From: Acorus gramineus
Lineage: Eukaryota; Streptophyta; Magnoliopsida; Acorales; Acoraceae
Direction: 5' to 3'
Length of the DNA stretch: 64,000 nt
Assembly: GCA_030737835.1 (NCBI GenBank)
Contig: CM060852.1
Span: 21,809,868 to 21,873,867 of the forward strand
The position numbers and the translations under genes were made by a program. This document shows, piece after piece, positions 1 to 12,284 of the stretch. Numbering within the stretch: the first letter of the stretch is position 1; each line of letters opens with the position of its first letter. Under the pieces are notes generated by a model that saw only the letters and a program-made list of their open reading frames with translations, was not told where the DNA came from and did no database searches.

Positions 1-173
1 GTGGAGGGGGAGCTGTTGGGTTATCTGCAATTCAGCTTGCCGTAGCTACAGGATGTAGTGTGTCAACTGCATGTGGGAGCCAAAGTATTGACCGAGTTAA
101 ATCGGTTGGGGCTGAGGATGTTATTGATTATACAGCTGAGGTAACAACAATGAATTTATCCTTCAGTCTTTAG

Positions 174-238
<65 letters not shown>

Positions 239-2606
239 CTGATGAAAAGTTGGGAGAACTCCATCTATAAGGCATAACTCTAATCTTAGAGGGGGATAGA
301 CCTTATCTCCAGGGACAAAGGGATGCGATATCTCCAACAGGGTGAAATTATGCAAACCCATCAACCTTCTCAAATACAAAACCTCACCCTTAAATAATCA
401 ACCAGCCCCTCTCTCAATCCAGAGATACAGAATCAGCCCCCAGGATAAATTTAAGCAGATGTCATGTTGAGTAATCTGCATGTTGAAACCTTGGGCTTCT
501 TTTAGTGTGTTAGAAACACAATACATTCATTTAGTACTCATGTCTTTGTTTAGGTTTCTGTATATGTTTGATAGGAGATAATTGAAAAATGCATTGGCTT
601 TTTTTTTTAACCGAGGAGGTGGTTGGAACATTCTATTAATAAATTTAGCATCGATATCCCTTTTGTGCTTTTCTTTCTAAATCACTTCCACATTTCTTCG
701 GGGTTGTGAAACTCACATATCGAGCCGACAGCAGAACTGATCTTGTCCCATATATGACCACTAAATGGGCATCCAATGAAAATGTGCTCACTAGTTTCTT
801 CATCCCCTACACATAGTTCACACAAGCTATCACCATCATTTACTCATTTCAATATATGTGTTTTAATGAGTCCTTTGTATTGGGTTAGTAGCCACATGAA
901 TGCATTAGCTAGCTGTCTTTGTAAAACTTTACATGCAATACTTTGACAGAATTTATTATCATCTATTAGAACTGGAGTTCCTTTCCCTTTCCTTTATTCC
1001 AGATTTTTAATTCATGATGCAATGAAATCTTATCCCTTTTTACTAACTTATTGGCTTTCCTGTCTTTTAAAATTTTATTTTTTTTGACAGAATTTGTTAT
1101 CATCTATAATAACTGGAGTTTCTTTCCCTTTCCTTCCATTATTTCTAGATATCCAAATCATGATGTAATAGAAATCTGATCCCGATTTACTCAGGCCAAC
1201 ATATTGGCTTTGCTGTGTAAAATTTTACATGCAATATTTTCAGCATTTGTTATCAGCTAACTGGAGTTTCTTTCCCTTTCCTTTATTTCCAGATTTCCAA
1301 CACTAACATATCTCTCATTTCATATATAGGACATTGAATTGGCAATCAAAGGACACTTTGATGCTGTTTTAGACACTATTGGAAAACCAGAGACCGAAAG
1401 AATTGGCATCAATCTTCTAAAGAGAGGTGGATATTACATGACACTTCAGGTGTGAGACTAGAAGTAGTTTTTGAAAATGAGTTTAAAAAAGAGCTTAAAG
1501 TAGTTTTTGAATTAGCTTTTTAGGAATCATACTTTGTTTTATTCCTGAAAAGGTTTTTTTATAACTAAATACTTTTTTTTCGCATTTCTCAAAATCTGGG
1601 ATCACTGGGTGTGTTTGAAAACGAGTTTGGATCAAGCGTGATTCCTGCAAAAGCAAACTACAAAAGCTGACCAAACCTGTTTTCAAATGCTACCTAACTA
1701 CCTTTTGGAGCTCATTGTGACTTTGAAGATGAAAACTCCATCTCTAAACTGACTGTTTTCCTCCCTCATATATGATGTATTCTTTTTTCTTTTTCTTTTT
1801 AAAGGGTGAGGCTGGTTCCTTGGCTGATAGATATGGATTGGCTTTTGGGCTCCCTACAGCTACAGCCATTTTACTGAAGAAACAAATCCAATACCGTTAT
1901 TCTCATGGAATAGGTACAGAGGCATGGATATTAATTGTTATATATCAGTTATCTACTATGTGAACTCTGTATTCTGCCTGAATCCTGAACTTTATATGCT
2001 CCTGTGCGCAAGTCTTCATTCCAAACAACTGCATCACAAATCTTTATCTATGATCTCATTATCAAATTTATATGTGACCTCCATCTCAAATGATATCGCT
2101 TGTCTCCACTATTTCTCTAAACTTCTCCATTTTAGATAGTTATTATGTCGTACTTTTATTGTTTAGTGTCTAGTCACACACACAATCAAATTCACCGAGT
2201 CCAAGAAGCCTACACTGTTATCATAGCGAATACTGTGATTTACTTAAATAATTGTTTTTTTGTTACTTTGGTCCATTAATGGGATCTATAAACACAACAC
2301 AACACAACATTTCACTCTATCCAAGTATAATATATCTGAACCTTTAATGCAATCTGTAAATCATCAACATGTTTCTTTTTTGGGCGCATAAAGACAACTT
2401 AATCCAATCTCTAATCATGTTCAGAGTATTCGTGGACGTTCATGAGGGCTGACTCCGAAGGATTAGAAGAGATCAGCAGACTCTTGGAAGCCGGAAAGCT
2501 GACCATACCCGTGGAAAAGACATTTCCCCTTGCAAATGCAAGGGAAGCTCATGAAGCCAAAGAAAAGAAGCTTGTCCCCGGTAAAGTAGTTCTTGAAGTC
2601 GACTGA
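1..2606 (+). CDS. RTN4IP1-like medium-chain dehydrogenase/quinone oxidoreductase, 3' four exons
   Basis: This is the 3' part of a zinc-type/quinone-oxidoreductase (MDR superfamily) gene closest to plant homologues of reticulon-4-interacting protein 1, which are NAD(P)H-dependent reductases usually found in mitochondria or plastids. Exons read 1-140, 1330-1449, 1805-1913 and 2425-2606. All junctions are GT-AG and phases match, giving 182 residues from the window edge to a TGA at 2604-2606. The first exon carries the glycine-rich nucleotide-binding loop GGGGAVGLSAIQLA. The last exon carries MRADSEGLEEISRLL and ends EKKLVPGKVVLEVD, as in the family. The upstream exons (GroES-like domain) lie outside the window. 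Intron 1 is about 1.2 kb and holds a TA microsatellite and a LINE fragment. Partial copies of this exon recur at 5454 and 7306. The family call is firm; the exact subfamily is inferred from memory of the C-terminus. Confidence 0.85.
175..235. repeat. (TA)n microsatellite in intron 1
   Basis: This is a near-perfect TA run of about 60 bp just downstream of the exon ending at 140. A shorter version of the same array sits at the equivalent place in the duplicated copy (5647-5681), so the array predates the duplication and has changed length since. Confidence 0.95.
600..985 (-). mobile_element. LINE fragment, reverse-transcriptase zinc-binding region, in intron 1
   Basis: Read on the minus strand, this stretch of intron 1 translates, with stops, into a segment containing LCELCVGDEETSEHIFIGCP followed by FSGHIWDKI. 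That is the C-x2-C ... H-x-F-x2-C pattern of the zf-RVT domain found between reverse transcriptase and RNase H in plant LINEs. No other LINE part is clear nearby. The same fragment is present in the duplicated intron at about 6050-6430, so it was already inserted when the locus duplicated. Confidence 0.65.
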
Positions 2607-3815
2607 GATTCTACAGACTCCATAGCTCATCGCTGTAAATACAAATCGGCATGTCCGATCTTCGTCAACCTCCACCGATAAAGCATGGTGGAAACCTACA
2701 AGTCATTCCCTTTTTTTTTTTTTAAACGATGGAAGCTGTGATCGTTTGAAGCAAATAACAGTACATGTACTGAAGTTACTTGTATTGGATTTTGGTTGTT
2801 TTTGTAAAGGAAATATTGATTCAATTACAATTAGGACTTGAACGATAAGTGCCTGTTTGTTGCAGTGGAGATGAATAATGAGTCATGTATGCATTCACTG
2901 TCAAGTGTAATTTGTTCCGGTCACATAGGATTCAATCTACATATAATTCAAACAGGGTGTGAGTGATTATTTCAACTAATGTTGGGTTTCTTGTCACCAG
3001 AAAAGAGAGGTCCTTGAGTTTGATTTACTATGTTTGACATAGGAAGAAATAAAAATAAAAATGATTAAACAGTTCCAGTACTGTCAAATTTAGTAACAGG
3101 TTCGGACATAATTTGTCATGTTGAGTAGTTTTTTTTGGCGATATGGATTTGGGACATGGAAGCAAAAACTTGTTTGGATCTATGTTTGAAATTTTTTTTG
3201 TTACTTTGATAGCGGATTCCACCCACGAATCCAAACAGGGTCACAGTGATTATGTTGGTAATTATAATAATTATAAATTCTGGTGACAGTATCTCTTATC
3301 TCATCCCTTCTGATATAGAAATAATTAAGGTTTTTTTTTTTTTATGTATGAATTTATAGTCTTTTTTTTTAAAACATCCATGTTAAAATAATTCTTGCAT
3401 AAATATCCTTTAAAATTTTAAAACAAGTGTATTATTGCATATGAAAAAGGATATCGTAATATATAAAATCATATAAATATGATGCATTTTATTATGTCTA
3501 AAAACATATGCATTTAATAATGTCTAAGGTTATTTAAGTTTTTCTAAAAAATTATATTTTATTATTTAAATATTTACTTAAGAAAAATATATCCATTTCT
3601 ACAGAGTGAACGCAAAAGTTTTTTTTCTAAAAGAAAATAATAATAACCACCTTCCACCAAAAGAAAAATGATAATCCATTGAACCGGCCAATTCAAAAAA
3701 GCCAAACAACCAGGTCCGTCCGATCAGCATATCTCAATTTACACCGTCTCAGTGGCAAAACCTCGTAAATCCCTATAAAACCAGTGGCGGTTTCGTAACT
3801 ACCCAAAATGACCAT
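2607..3815. other. AT-rich intergenic stretch, no gene seen
   Basis: No convincing coding sequence is present between the oxidoreductase stop and the histone promoter. The region has several long T runs. Two inverted pairs of the words CCTGTTTG and CAAACAGG (about 2850, 2951 and 3230) suggest a small degenerate inverted-repeat element at roughly 2850-3240. Its ends and target duplication are not clear. Confidence 0.4.
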
Positions 3816-4416
<601 letters not shown>

Positions 4417-5040
4417 TTCGGGTGGTTTTTTTTTTTTTTTTGTCGTTCTTGGTTGTGTAAATTGGGGGTGGTGGTTTGGATTTGTTGAAGTGAAAGATGA
4501 AATGGCTTTTGTTGGTAAATGAAATGTTTGAGGGACTGACTTGATATCGTTCTTGAAAGATTTGGTGGTAATGTTTGGCGGTTTTAATGTCATATTTTTT
4601 GTGGGATGAAATGGTTTTTTTTTTTTTTTAATCTTGTCTTTTGGATCGTTGGACTTAAAAAATTGTTCAATCTTTCGATTTATTTGGGGAATTCGGTTTT
4701 CGGGGTTTGTGGCTTGGATTTGTTGAATTGGAAGATGTGTGGCTTTTGTTGGTGAATGAGATGTTTGAGGGTTTGATTTGAAATCTTTTTTGAAAGATTT
4801 GTGGCGCCTCGAAATTTGTGTTTGATTTGGATGTGGTTTGTCAGGGGTGGTGAATAACAATATATTATCTTTTATTAGTTGTTTGTGAGATGAGTATAAA
4901 TTTTAATAGCTATGGTTAAAAAATTATGATTAAATTTGATAAATATTTTATTAATAAATGTGAATAATTTATGAGAGTTTATTTATTTATGAGAATAAAA
5001 ATATCTCTCGTCACCATTAAAGAAATTTTTTTTTTACTTA
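4417..5040. other. Histone 3' flank, no gene seen
   Basis: The sequence after the histone stop starts with a 16-bp T run (4425-4441) and has two roughly repeated segments about 250 bp apart (around 4480-4600 and 4715-4810, sharing GGTTTG, TTTGTTG, GTGAATGAGATGTTTGAGG-like words). It then becomes AT-rich. No coding sequence was recognised. Confidence 0.4.
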
Positions 5041-5644
5041 CATTGATTCTTGACCGTCAAATTTTACTTATTCAGTTATGTTAGGGATGAAAAAATAAAA
5101 CAAAGAAGATGAAGACAAACATATTGACTAGATGAACACGTAGAGTATGCCCTTCCTGTCACTGGTTGTATTTCCGAAATGGATATATGTCCATATGGAG
5201 TTACTCCAGAGTTTGTTACTTTAATTGTCCTATTCTTATGTTTCTCGGTAGTGGTATACATATATTCTGTCAATCTTCTTATCTTCAATGGATCGTGGCT
5301 ACAATTTTGATCATCATCTTGAATTCCTTATGATATTCTGCGAACGTATTCCATTGTAATGCATACAGTGTGGCAGCATGCCTCTATATCTAGTTACTGC
5401 TTTATAATCATCATTGTTTTCGCTTTTAAAATTTCTCAATAACATTTCCACAGACAAAGAGTGTTAGTTATTGGTGGAGGGGGAGCTGTTGGATTATCTG
5501 CAATTCAGCTTGCCGTAGCTACAGGATGCAGTGTGTCAACTGCATGTGGGAGCCAAAGTATTGACCGAGTTAAATCGGTTGGGGCTGAGGATGTTATTGA
5601 TTATACAGCTGAGGTAACAGCAATGAATTTTTTTTTCAGTCTTT

Positions 5645-5684
<40 letters not shown>

Positions 5685-6627
5685 CTGATGAAAAGTTGGG
5701 AGAACTCCATCTATAAGGCATAACTCTAATCTTAGAGGGGGATGGACCTTATCTCCAGGGACAAAGGGATGCGATATCTCCAACAGGGTGAAATTATGCA
5801 AACCCATCAACCTTCTCAAATACAAAACCTCACCCTTAAATAATCAACCAGCCCCTCTCTCAATCCAGAGATACAGAATCAGCCCCCAGGATAAATTTAA
5901 GCAGATGTCATGTTGAGTAATCTGCATGTTGAAACCTTGGGCTTCTTTTAGTGTGTTAGAAACACAATACATTCATTTAGTACTCATGTCTTTGTTTAGG
6001 TTTCTGTATATGTTTGATAGGAGATAATTGAAAAATGCATTGGCTTTTTTTTTTAACCGAGGAGGTGGTTGGAACATTCTATTAATAAATTTAGCATCGA
6101 TATCCCTTTTGTGCTTTTCTTTCTAAATCACTTCCACATTTCTTCGGGGTTGTGAAACTCACATATCGAGCCGACAGCAGAACTGATCTTGTCCCATATA
6201 TGACCACTAAATGGGCATCCAATGAAAATGTGCTCACTAGTTTCTTCATCCCCTACACATAGTTCACACAAGCTATCACCATCATTTACTCATTTCAATA
6301 TATTTGTTTTAATGAGTCCTTTGTATTGGGTTAGTAGCCACATGAATGCATTAGCTAGCTGTCTTTGTGAAACTTTACATGCAATACTTTGACAGAATTT
6401 GTTATCATCTATTAGAACTGGAGTTTCTTTCCCTTTCCTTTATTCCAGATTTTTAATTCATGATGCAATGAAATCTTATCCCTTTTTACTAACTTATTGG
6501 CTTTCCTGTCTTTTAAAATTTTATTTTTTTTGACAGAATTTGTTATCATCTATAATAACTGGAGTTTCTTTCCCTTTCCTTCCATTATTTCTAGATATCC
6601 AAATCATGATGTAATAGAAATCTGATC
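5041..6627 (+). pseudogene. Partial duplicate of the RTN4IP1-like gene (one exon plus flanking introns)
   Basis: The exon at 5454-5613 is preceded by a good acceptor (TTCCACAG) and followed by GTAACAG. It encodes QRVLVIGGGGAVGLSAIQLA and onward to VIDYTAE, nearly identical to the first exon in the window. The following intron is nearly identical to positions 141-1184, including the TA array (5647-5681) and the LINE fragment. Identity stops abruptly at about 6627, at the equivalent of 1184, so the three downstream exons are absent. The exon itself is open, but without the later exons no complete enzyme can be made. This is a segmental duplication, not a processed copy, since introns are kept. 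Confidence 0.9.
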
Positions 6628-6893
6628 CAAGTAGAAGGAAACATTTAATCACAAACTTTATGAAAGCCAAGATTTTAAGTTCTTTTTTCGCAGTACAAAA
6701 TGTGACAACATATTTTGTCTCTACTTTTTACTTTCTATTCGTCTTCGTCTCTTTCAAGTGGTTGCGGTCTTCAGCAATTTAGGGATCTCTGTCTCCCTTT
6801 TTCATTGTGTTTGTTTTCAGTATTGTAATAAGTTTTTGGAGGTGCCATCCTTGTTTACACAGTAACATGGCTATTCATTCCCCTGTTTCTTGC
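6628..6893. other. Unique spacer between the two partial copies
   Basis: These 266 bp separate the end of the first partial duplicate from the start of the second. No gene or known repeat was recognised. Confidence 0.4.
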
Positions 6894-7415
6894 ATTGATT
6901 CTTGACAGTCAAATTTTACTTATTCAGTTATGTTAGGGATGAAAAAATAAAACAAAGAAGATGAAGACAAACATATTGACTAGATGAACACGTAGAGTAT
7001 GCCCTTCCTGTCACTGGTTGTATTTTCGAAATGGATATATGTCCATATGGAGTTACTCCAGAGTTTGTTACTTTAATTGTCATATTCTTATGTTTCTCGG
7101 TAATGGTATACATATATTCTGTCAATCTTCTTATCTTCAATGGATCGTGGCTACAATTTTGATCATCATCTTGAATTCCTTATGATATTCTGCGAACGTA
7201 TTCCATTGTAATGCATACAGTGTGGCAGCATGCCTCTATATCTAGTTACTGCTTTATAATCATCATTGTTTTCGCTTTTAAAATTTCTCAATAACATTTC
7301 CACAGACAAAGAGTGTTAGTTATTGGTGGAGGGGGAGCTGTTGGATTATCTGCAATTCAGCTTGCCGTGGCTACAGGATGCATTGTGTCAACTGCATGTG
7401 GGAGCTAAAGTATTG
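6894..7415 (+). pseudogene. Second partial duplicate of the RTN4IP1-like exon, with premature stop
   Basis: Positions 6894-7415 repeat 5041-5567 almost exactly: the upstream intron, the acceptor and the first part of the exon (7306-7415). Within the exon a CAA codon has become TAA at 7406-7408, in frame, and similarity ends a few bases later at TATTG. The copy is therefore a truncated, stop-containing fragment. With 5041-6627 it forms a short tandem series downstream of the histone gene. Confidence 0.9.
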
Positions 7416-9229
7416 TGGGAGTAGTATTATAATACTACCTAAGGCATGCCATATTCTATACATCCATACACATTTCAAACAATACATGCCTATACTAGAG
7501 GGGCGCATGCAACATAATCATTCATACATGTATATAAGCCTAGCATGCAAGGTATCTACGTATTATAGCTTAAGCATGGTCATACTATTTATCTACACAA
7601 GTAGTATAGTTAGGGGGCTCCATCAACGCGCGACTACGCATGTGGAGTGTATACCTAGAGAGGGGGGGGGGGGATTGGAATAGAACTACTCACCGTAATC
7701 CGGGACCTCGTGCATCCCATCCGACGAGATCTGCAAGGTAAGGGCATCAAATTTGGTGAGTAACATCATAATTTAACACTTAGAAATCACTGGAATTATC
7801 GAAGACTTAGACATGCACGCATATGGGCTCACACGCATGCGAGCACGCGCGTACGCATGCATGCCCAAGTGCCCCAGCACCTACTCGAGACCCTGGGCAG
7901 CCCGCACTTGCCCCAGCACGCGCACGCACGCGCGCGAGCGCACTGGCACCAAGCCGCGCGCCGGGACACACGCCCAGGCGTACTGCCCCGCGCGCGCGCA
8001 CGCTCGTGTGCACCCTGCTCGTTGCCAGCCTTCGCGCTCCCCCGTGCACCCACGTGTCCGCGCGCGTCTGCGCTTGCCAGCGCCCCTCTACGCGCTTGTC
8101 TGCGCGCACACGCGCGCGGCCAGACCTGCGCGCGCGCCCAGCACTTCCCAACCCTCCCCCCTTGCCCCCATATGCACCAAACTCAAAACACCTCACATGC
8201 ATGCCCTCCCAAACACCCTAATATCCATAAAAACCAATAAAGAAGTGGAAAAACTCACCAAAAGAGGGGGAGGGAAGGGGGAGATGTAAGGGCTCCCAAG
8301 CGCACCCTTGACCACCTTGACCGCCACCACCTCTACCACCACCTCCATCTTTGCTTCTCTTCTTCAGGGCTGAACCAAAGGGGAGGGAAAGAAAATAAAA
8401 AGATCCACCATGGGAGGAGAGGGAGGAGGAACAATCAACACTAGCACACACACTCACCTTGCTTGCACTTGCATCTCCTCTTCTTGTTCCATCTTTTCTC
8501 TTAGACATTTCATCAAACACATGGGGGGAATGCGTGAAAGAGAGAAAGAGGCAAGAGAGGTAGACGTGGGGAGTGGGAGAGAGAGAGAGGTATTTTTTTG
8601 GGCCAATAAATAGCCAAAAGAGGGATACAAATGATCAATTCGTCCCTGACTAGAAATTCTGTACACGCTTTACTAGAACAGCCATAACTTCCCCAATATA
8701 GTTCCGAATTGCACAATTAAAAGTCCATTGGAAAGCCAAGAAGACTATCTACAACTTTCATGTTTATGCCAAGATCAAATAATCCCTCCAGCTATTCCGA
8801 AATGTGAGCTAAACATTGAACAGAGCTGCTGCCAGAATTTTTCATCCCCGAGGTATACTTGGAAAAATACCCATAACTTTTACTACATGAATCCAGTTGA
8901 TCTAATTCCACTTTTGTACGAAAGCTAACTCAAAACTGAACATCTCATGATAAAATCATATTTAAACCTCTTCATCTTGAATTTTAACAAAATTAAATCC
9001 AAATACCAAATCGGAAATGCATAACTTCTAGGAGAAAATTTTGTAACTTAATCTTCAATCAGAGCGCTCCAACTCCTGCTGGTGGTTAAAATTTAAAATT
9101 TTAGCGACTTCAATCGAAAAATAAGACTCCAAATGACACAGGCATAACACTGTTGGAAGGCTACACATATACACCGTGAAGGGAACTCTCCTGTAGATTT
9201 GCTTGTGCATTTCAATCCGCATGGGGCAA
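7416..9229. other. GC-rich low-complexity block and unclassified repeat-like sequence
   Basis: Nothing here is a convincing gene. A G run lies at 7661-7672. Positions 7805-8150 are alternating CG/CA-rich DNA that leaves several reading frames open on both strands, all biased to Ala, Arg, His, Cys and Pro, which is what low complexity alone gives. Positions 8640-9060 hold phrases such as CCATAACTTC, TTGGAAAGCC and ACAACTTTCATG that look like dispersed retroelement sequence, but I cannot assign a family. Confidence 0.35.
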
Positions 9230-9399
9230 AACTTCTCTCTCTAGGACAGATTTGGCCTGAGCTACAGAACATGCTAAAGGAAGACAAATCAATGAAAGGA
9301 TACCAGAGAATAACTTAATTCTTTGAGAGGTTTGATGGGGGGCATGTATTGAGTATGCTTTTCCGAAGTACAAGGCAAAATTAAAGTTTGATGTGGTCA

Positions 9400-9648
9400 T
9401 TAGGGGCACTGCTATGGTCTGGAAAATTTGGCAGATTGTTGTAGTTCTACAGGTCTGCTATGGGCTGGAAAATTGAACAATTTTGAAATTTGCATTAGGA
9501 AAAACGAGCAGCTTTGGGCTTGTTATTAGTCTAGGCTTTTTGATGTTCTTTTTTCAATTTCTTCACTGATTGTAAAGGGCTGTTAACTTTGTAAAGATCA
9601 TATTCTTATAGTAATACAAAATCTTGATTACCAATAAAAAAAAACAAA
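9400..9648 (+). mobile_element. LINE 3' end (5'-truncated)
   Basis: The segment ends AATACAAAATCTTGATTACC followed by AATAAAAAAAAAC. The same tail wording closes other LINE fragments in the window (41150-41185 on the plus strand; 41686-41730 on the minus strand). No coding part is recognisable, so this is a short 5'-truncated 3'-UTR copy. The left edge is approximate. Confidence 0.5.
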
Positions 9649-9684
9649 AAGGTTACATTTGTGATATCATACACGTATTAAAAT

Positions 9685-10401
9685 GGGAGTCATTATTCCC
9701 ACCCCTTCAGTTAGTCTACCAACCCCAAAAATTGAAAATTTTATTATTTATGAGGAGGAACCCACCCCTAACCCTATCTCACTCTTATCTGACGTCCCTC
9801 TCCCAAATTAAAGTTTCTCTATCTCTTTCTCACCCCCTATTAGGTCCTCTCACTCCAAACAAGAGTTTCTCTATTAGTTTTGACATTTATCGCTTTAGGT
9901 TCTCTAGTTGGGGCGGCTGCGGAGGTGGCATTGACAGATCTCGTGACAATCACAGGTGGACAAAAAGCAAGGTCTACACCAGAAAGTTCTTCAATAAGCT
10001 CCTCCCCAAACCCTCCTCGTCCTCCACCATCGCCGCGTTGTCGACTCTCCTCCCCCTCCGTGGCCGCCTCTCTAGTCCTTCGCCACCGTGACCATCAAAG
10101 ACGGAACCTCCTCCCACCACCTCTGCTTCGACTCTACTGTCTTCAATGATGACTCCTCCGCCCCTCCCATGGTTGGAATTGTCGCCAACAACAAATCGCT
10201 CCAGTTGCTCTTCCAGCGGATCAAGAATTGCATCATGATATGCCGTTCCTCAGACCCTCAACTCATCATGATCACGGACGATGTGTTGGGTTGCTCGAAG
10301 GAGAAGGTTGGGGGTGGGTTTCCATCTTAAAAAAAAAATTGAATTTTCATTTTTTAAAGGGGTGGATTCAGTATCTCAAGGGGTTGAAATAAAGGCCCCC
10401 C
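9685..10401. mobile_element. Small Mutator-like (Pack-MULE-like) element
   Basis: Terminal sequences of about 75-90 bp are imperfectly inverted: left 9685-9775 starts GGGAGTCATTATTCCCACCC, and right 10327-10401 ends GGGGTTGAAATAAAGGCCCC. They are flanked by TATTAAAAT (9676-9684) and TTTAAAAAT (10402-10410), an imperfect 9-bp target duplication as expected for Mutator-type transposition. The interior is C-rich, has coding character, and contains no transposase. Long inverted ends, a 9-bp duplication and non-transposon interior fit a Pack-MULE. The family call is an inference. Confidence 0.6.
9880..10330 (+). pseudogene. Captured host coding fragments inside the Mutator-like element
   Basis: Two open stretches overlap here. 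One (to 10091) includes TKSKVYTRKF. The other (10088-10330) reads TIKDGTSSHHLCFDSTVFND and later NNKSLQLLFQRIKNCI and MITDDVLGCSKEKV. Codon use is host-like and unlike the AT-rich flanks, but I cannot name the source genes and no full domain is visible. The arrangement suggests sequence copied from one or more host genes into a non-autonomous element. Expression is not shown by the sequence. Confidence 0.4.
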
Positions 10402-11347
10402 TTTAAAAATAAGTGGCATCTTTCATATTACATACATCTCTCACAGTTATTTCCAAATACAAACAATTTATTCAATGGTATAATTGTGCTAATTTTATAC
10501 ATGGATTGTTATGTATGTCGATATAACTATCAGGGGTGAATAATTCTCTGTCTCCTCCAGAGTCCTTCGCCAGGCCCCAGACACTATGGACCATGATACA
10601 GAGTATACATGAAGGGATAAATGGGAGACACAAAGTTTGTTTTCTCAAAGTTCCTCAGGAGTGTGTACGGGGACCTGAGGCCCTAGCAAGAAGAGGTCGT
10701 CACATCCATCAGACAGTAAACTCCTCTAACATCAACAATAGTCTGATATATAATATAGTCTCAACATATAAGGATAGTATCCAAGCTTTTTGGTTTTCTT
10801 GAGGAGTCAAGGCTCCTACTACAATGGTCAGAGAGAAGGTTTAATGGGAGATCCTCTGGTCACGGTAGATGAGAAGGGGAGAGACTCGGTTGTGCGGCTT
10901 GGGAGGAGGTAGTAATGATGGTGGTTCTGGTAAAGTGGTATCCACATGGACTCCGCTGTTGCCGACGCCGACGTCGGTCTTGCCATGTCTGACGTGACCA
11001 GAGGAGGTTTGGAGGAGGAGAGGAGGTTTGGAGAAGACTAGGGGTGGGTATAATTCTATTTAAAAAAATGAAATTTTTAATTTTTCAGGGGTGGGTTGAA
11101 TATCTGGTGGGTGGAAGTATAGCTCCCCCTCAGCATATAAGGATAGTATCCATAGTTGTCTTGTCTTCTTGAGGAGTCAAGGCTCCCACTACAATGTATA
11201 ACCTCTTTCTTTTTTTGGTTGTTGTTCCCTTTGTAAGTTGTAACTTGCTCTGTTCAACAGAGCCCTACCACCGAAAAAGAAAAACCGTCTCCGGTCCATT
11301 GTGAAAAGACCAAAAAAAGAAGAAAAAAAGAAAAAGAAAAGAGAGAC
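10402..11347. other. Second inverted-end copy and a repeated 70-bp segment
   Basis: Positions 11040-11130 match the right end of the 9685-10401 element (AGGGGTGGGTTGAATATCTG... GCTCCCCC). The segment following it, 11131-11200 (CATATAAGGATAGTATCC ... TTGAGGAGTCAAGGCTCC), repeats 10757-10825. A second related element or a composite of the two therefore covers roughly 10826-11130. Short open frames here are not convincing genes. Confidence 0.4.
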
Positions 11348-11362
11348 AGAGAACATATTGTT

Positions 11363-11830
11363 TTTTTTTTTTGATGAAATGATAGACAATTGCTACCTTG
11401 ATATCATTGATAGAACGAGGTTACAACATCCAAACTTAAAACAATGGAAAAGATAAAAATTTATAAGATAGGAAAAATAGATGAGGTATCTACATCATCC
11501 CGACCAGGTGACAATTAACGATCTACACCATTCGCAAAGATGCGCCCCCCTCTATGTAATTCGATCTCATTGGTGCTCACGATGAATTTTCCCCAGTCCT
11601 TGATGAAACCTTCCGCGGTTTCCCAAAGGTTCTCCATGTAGAATCGTTGACCTCGGAACACCACTGAATTCCTCGTGGGCAAAATCACCCAAAGTCTAGC
11701 CGGAACCACCATCCGATGCACCTTGGCCTCCACACTATGATCTCCACTACTGGTGAGCCTTCTCGTCGCTTCCCAAAACTCACCCAGGACAGGCAGGTCA
11801 GGCGATGGTTGCACAGTGAGTTCAACCTCG
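11363..11830 (-). mobile_element. 5'-truncated LINE insertion with 15-bp target duplication
   Basis: The insert is bounded by the exact direct repeat AGAGAACATATTGTT at 11348-11362 and 11831-11845, and starts (minus-strand 3' end) with a run of T. This is the structure left by target-primed reverse transcription. Its coding part on the minus strand (about 11515-11830) includes RLWVILPTRNSVVFRGQRFY, resembling the segment downstream of the zf-RVT domain in plant LINEs. No reverse transcriptase core is present, so the copy is 5'-truncated and dead. Confidence 0.75.
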
Positions 11831-11845
11831 AGAGAACATATTGTT

Positions 11846-12284
11846 GCTCGCACTACACAAGATATAATATAAGATTGATATAATATGGGTAACGGTTATA
11901 TGTCCTTATTTTGAAACACCAGCAGACTATATATTGAGGGATTCTTTTTGGTGTACAATTTCAAATTAACAATAGAGATGATACAAATTTTTTTTTCTTT
12001 ATTCATTTTAATAGCTTCTTTGTTCGTCTTTTATTGTGTTACTTTCCTCTGTGAGGTTTTTGATTGAAAATTTGTTGAACTCGTCGTGTTGGATGATATT
12101 AGAATCTAAAGATGAGATTAGATCTAGCTATTCACGTGACCCACTAGATGGGATAAAAACAAAATAAGGAATATGTAACTCTTTAGGAAGGGAGTATAAA
12201 TAGAGATGGAGTCCCTCTTCTTTTTTGTATTATATTTATTATTTTATTTTAGATTTTTTTATAAAAAATTCAATAATGTTTTGT
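11846..12284. other. Intergenic; possible LTR or promoter remnant
   Basis: No gene is seen. A TATA-like word TATAAATA at 12195-12202, followed by GAGATGGAGTCCCTC and a T-rich tract, resembles the promoter part of a plant LTR. Neither LTR ends nor a partner was found. Confidence 0.25.

Noticed and set aside
7807..8289. Five overlapping open frames in the GC-rich block
   Set aside because: Frames on both strands are open at once with simple Ala/Arg/Cys/His/Pro composition, the result of alternating CG/CA sequence and not of coding constraint.
11515..11853. A 112-codon open frame as a host gene
   Set aside because: It lies inside a LINE insertion bounded by exact 15-bp target duplications and runs a few codons into the flank.
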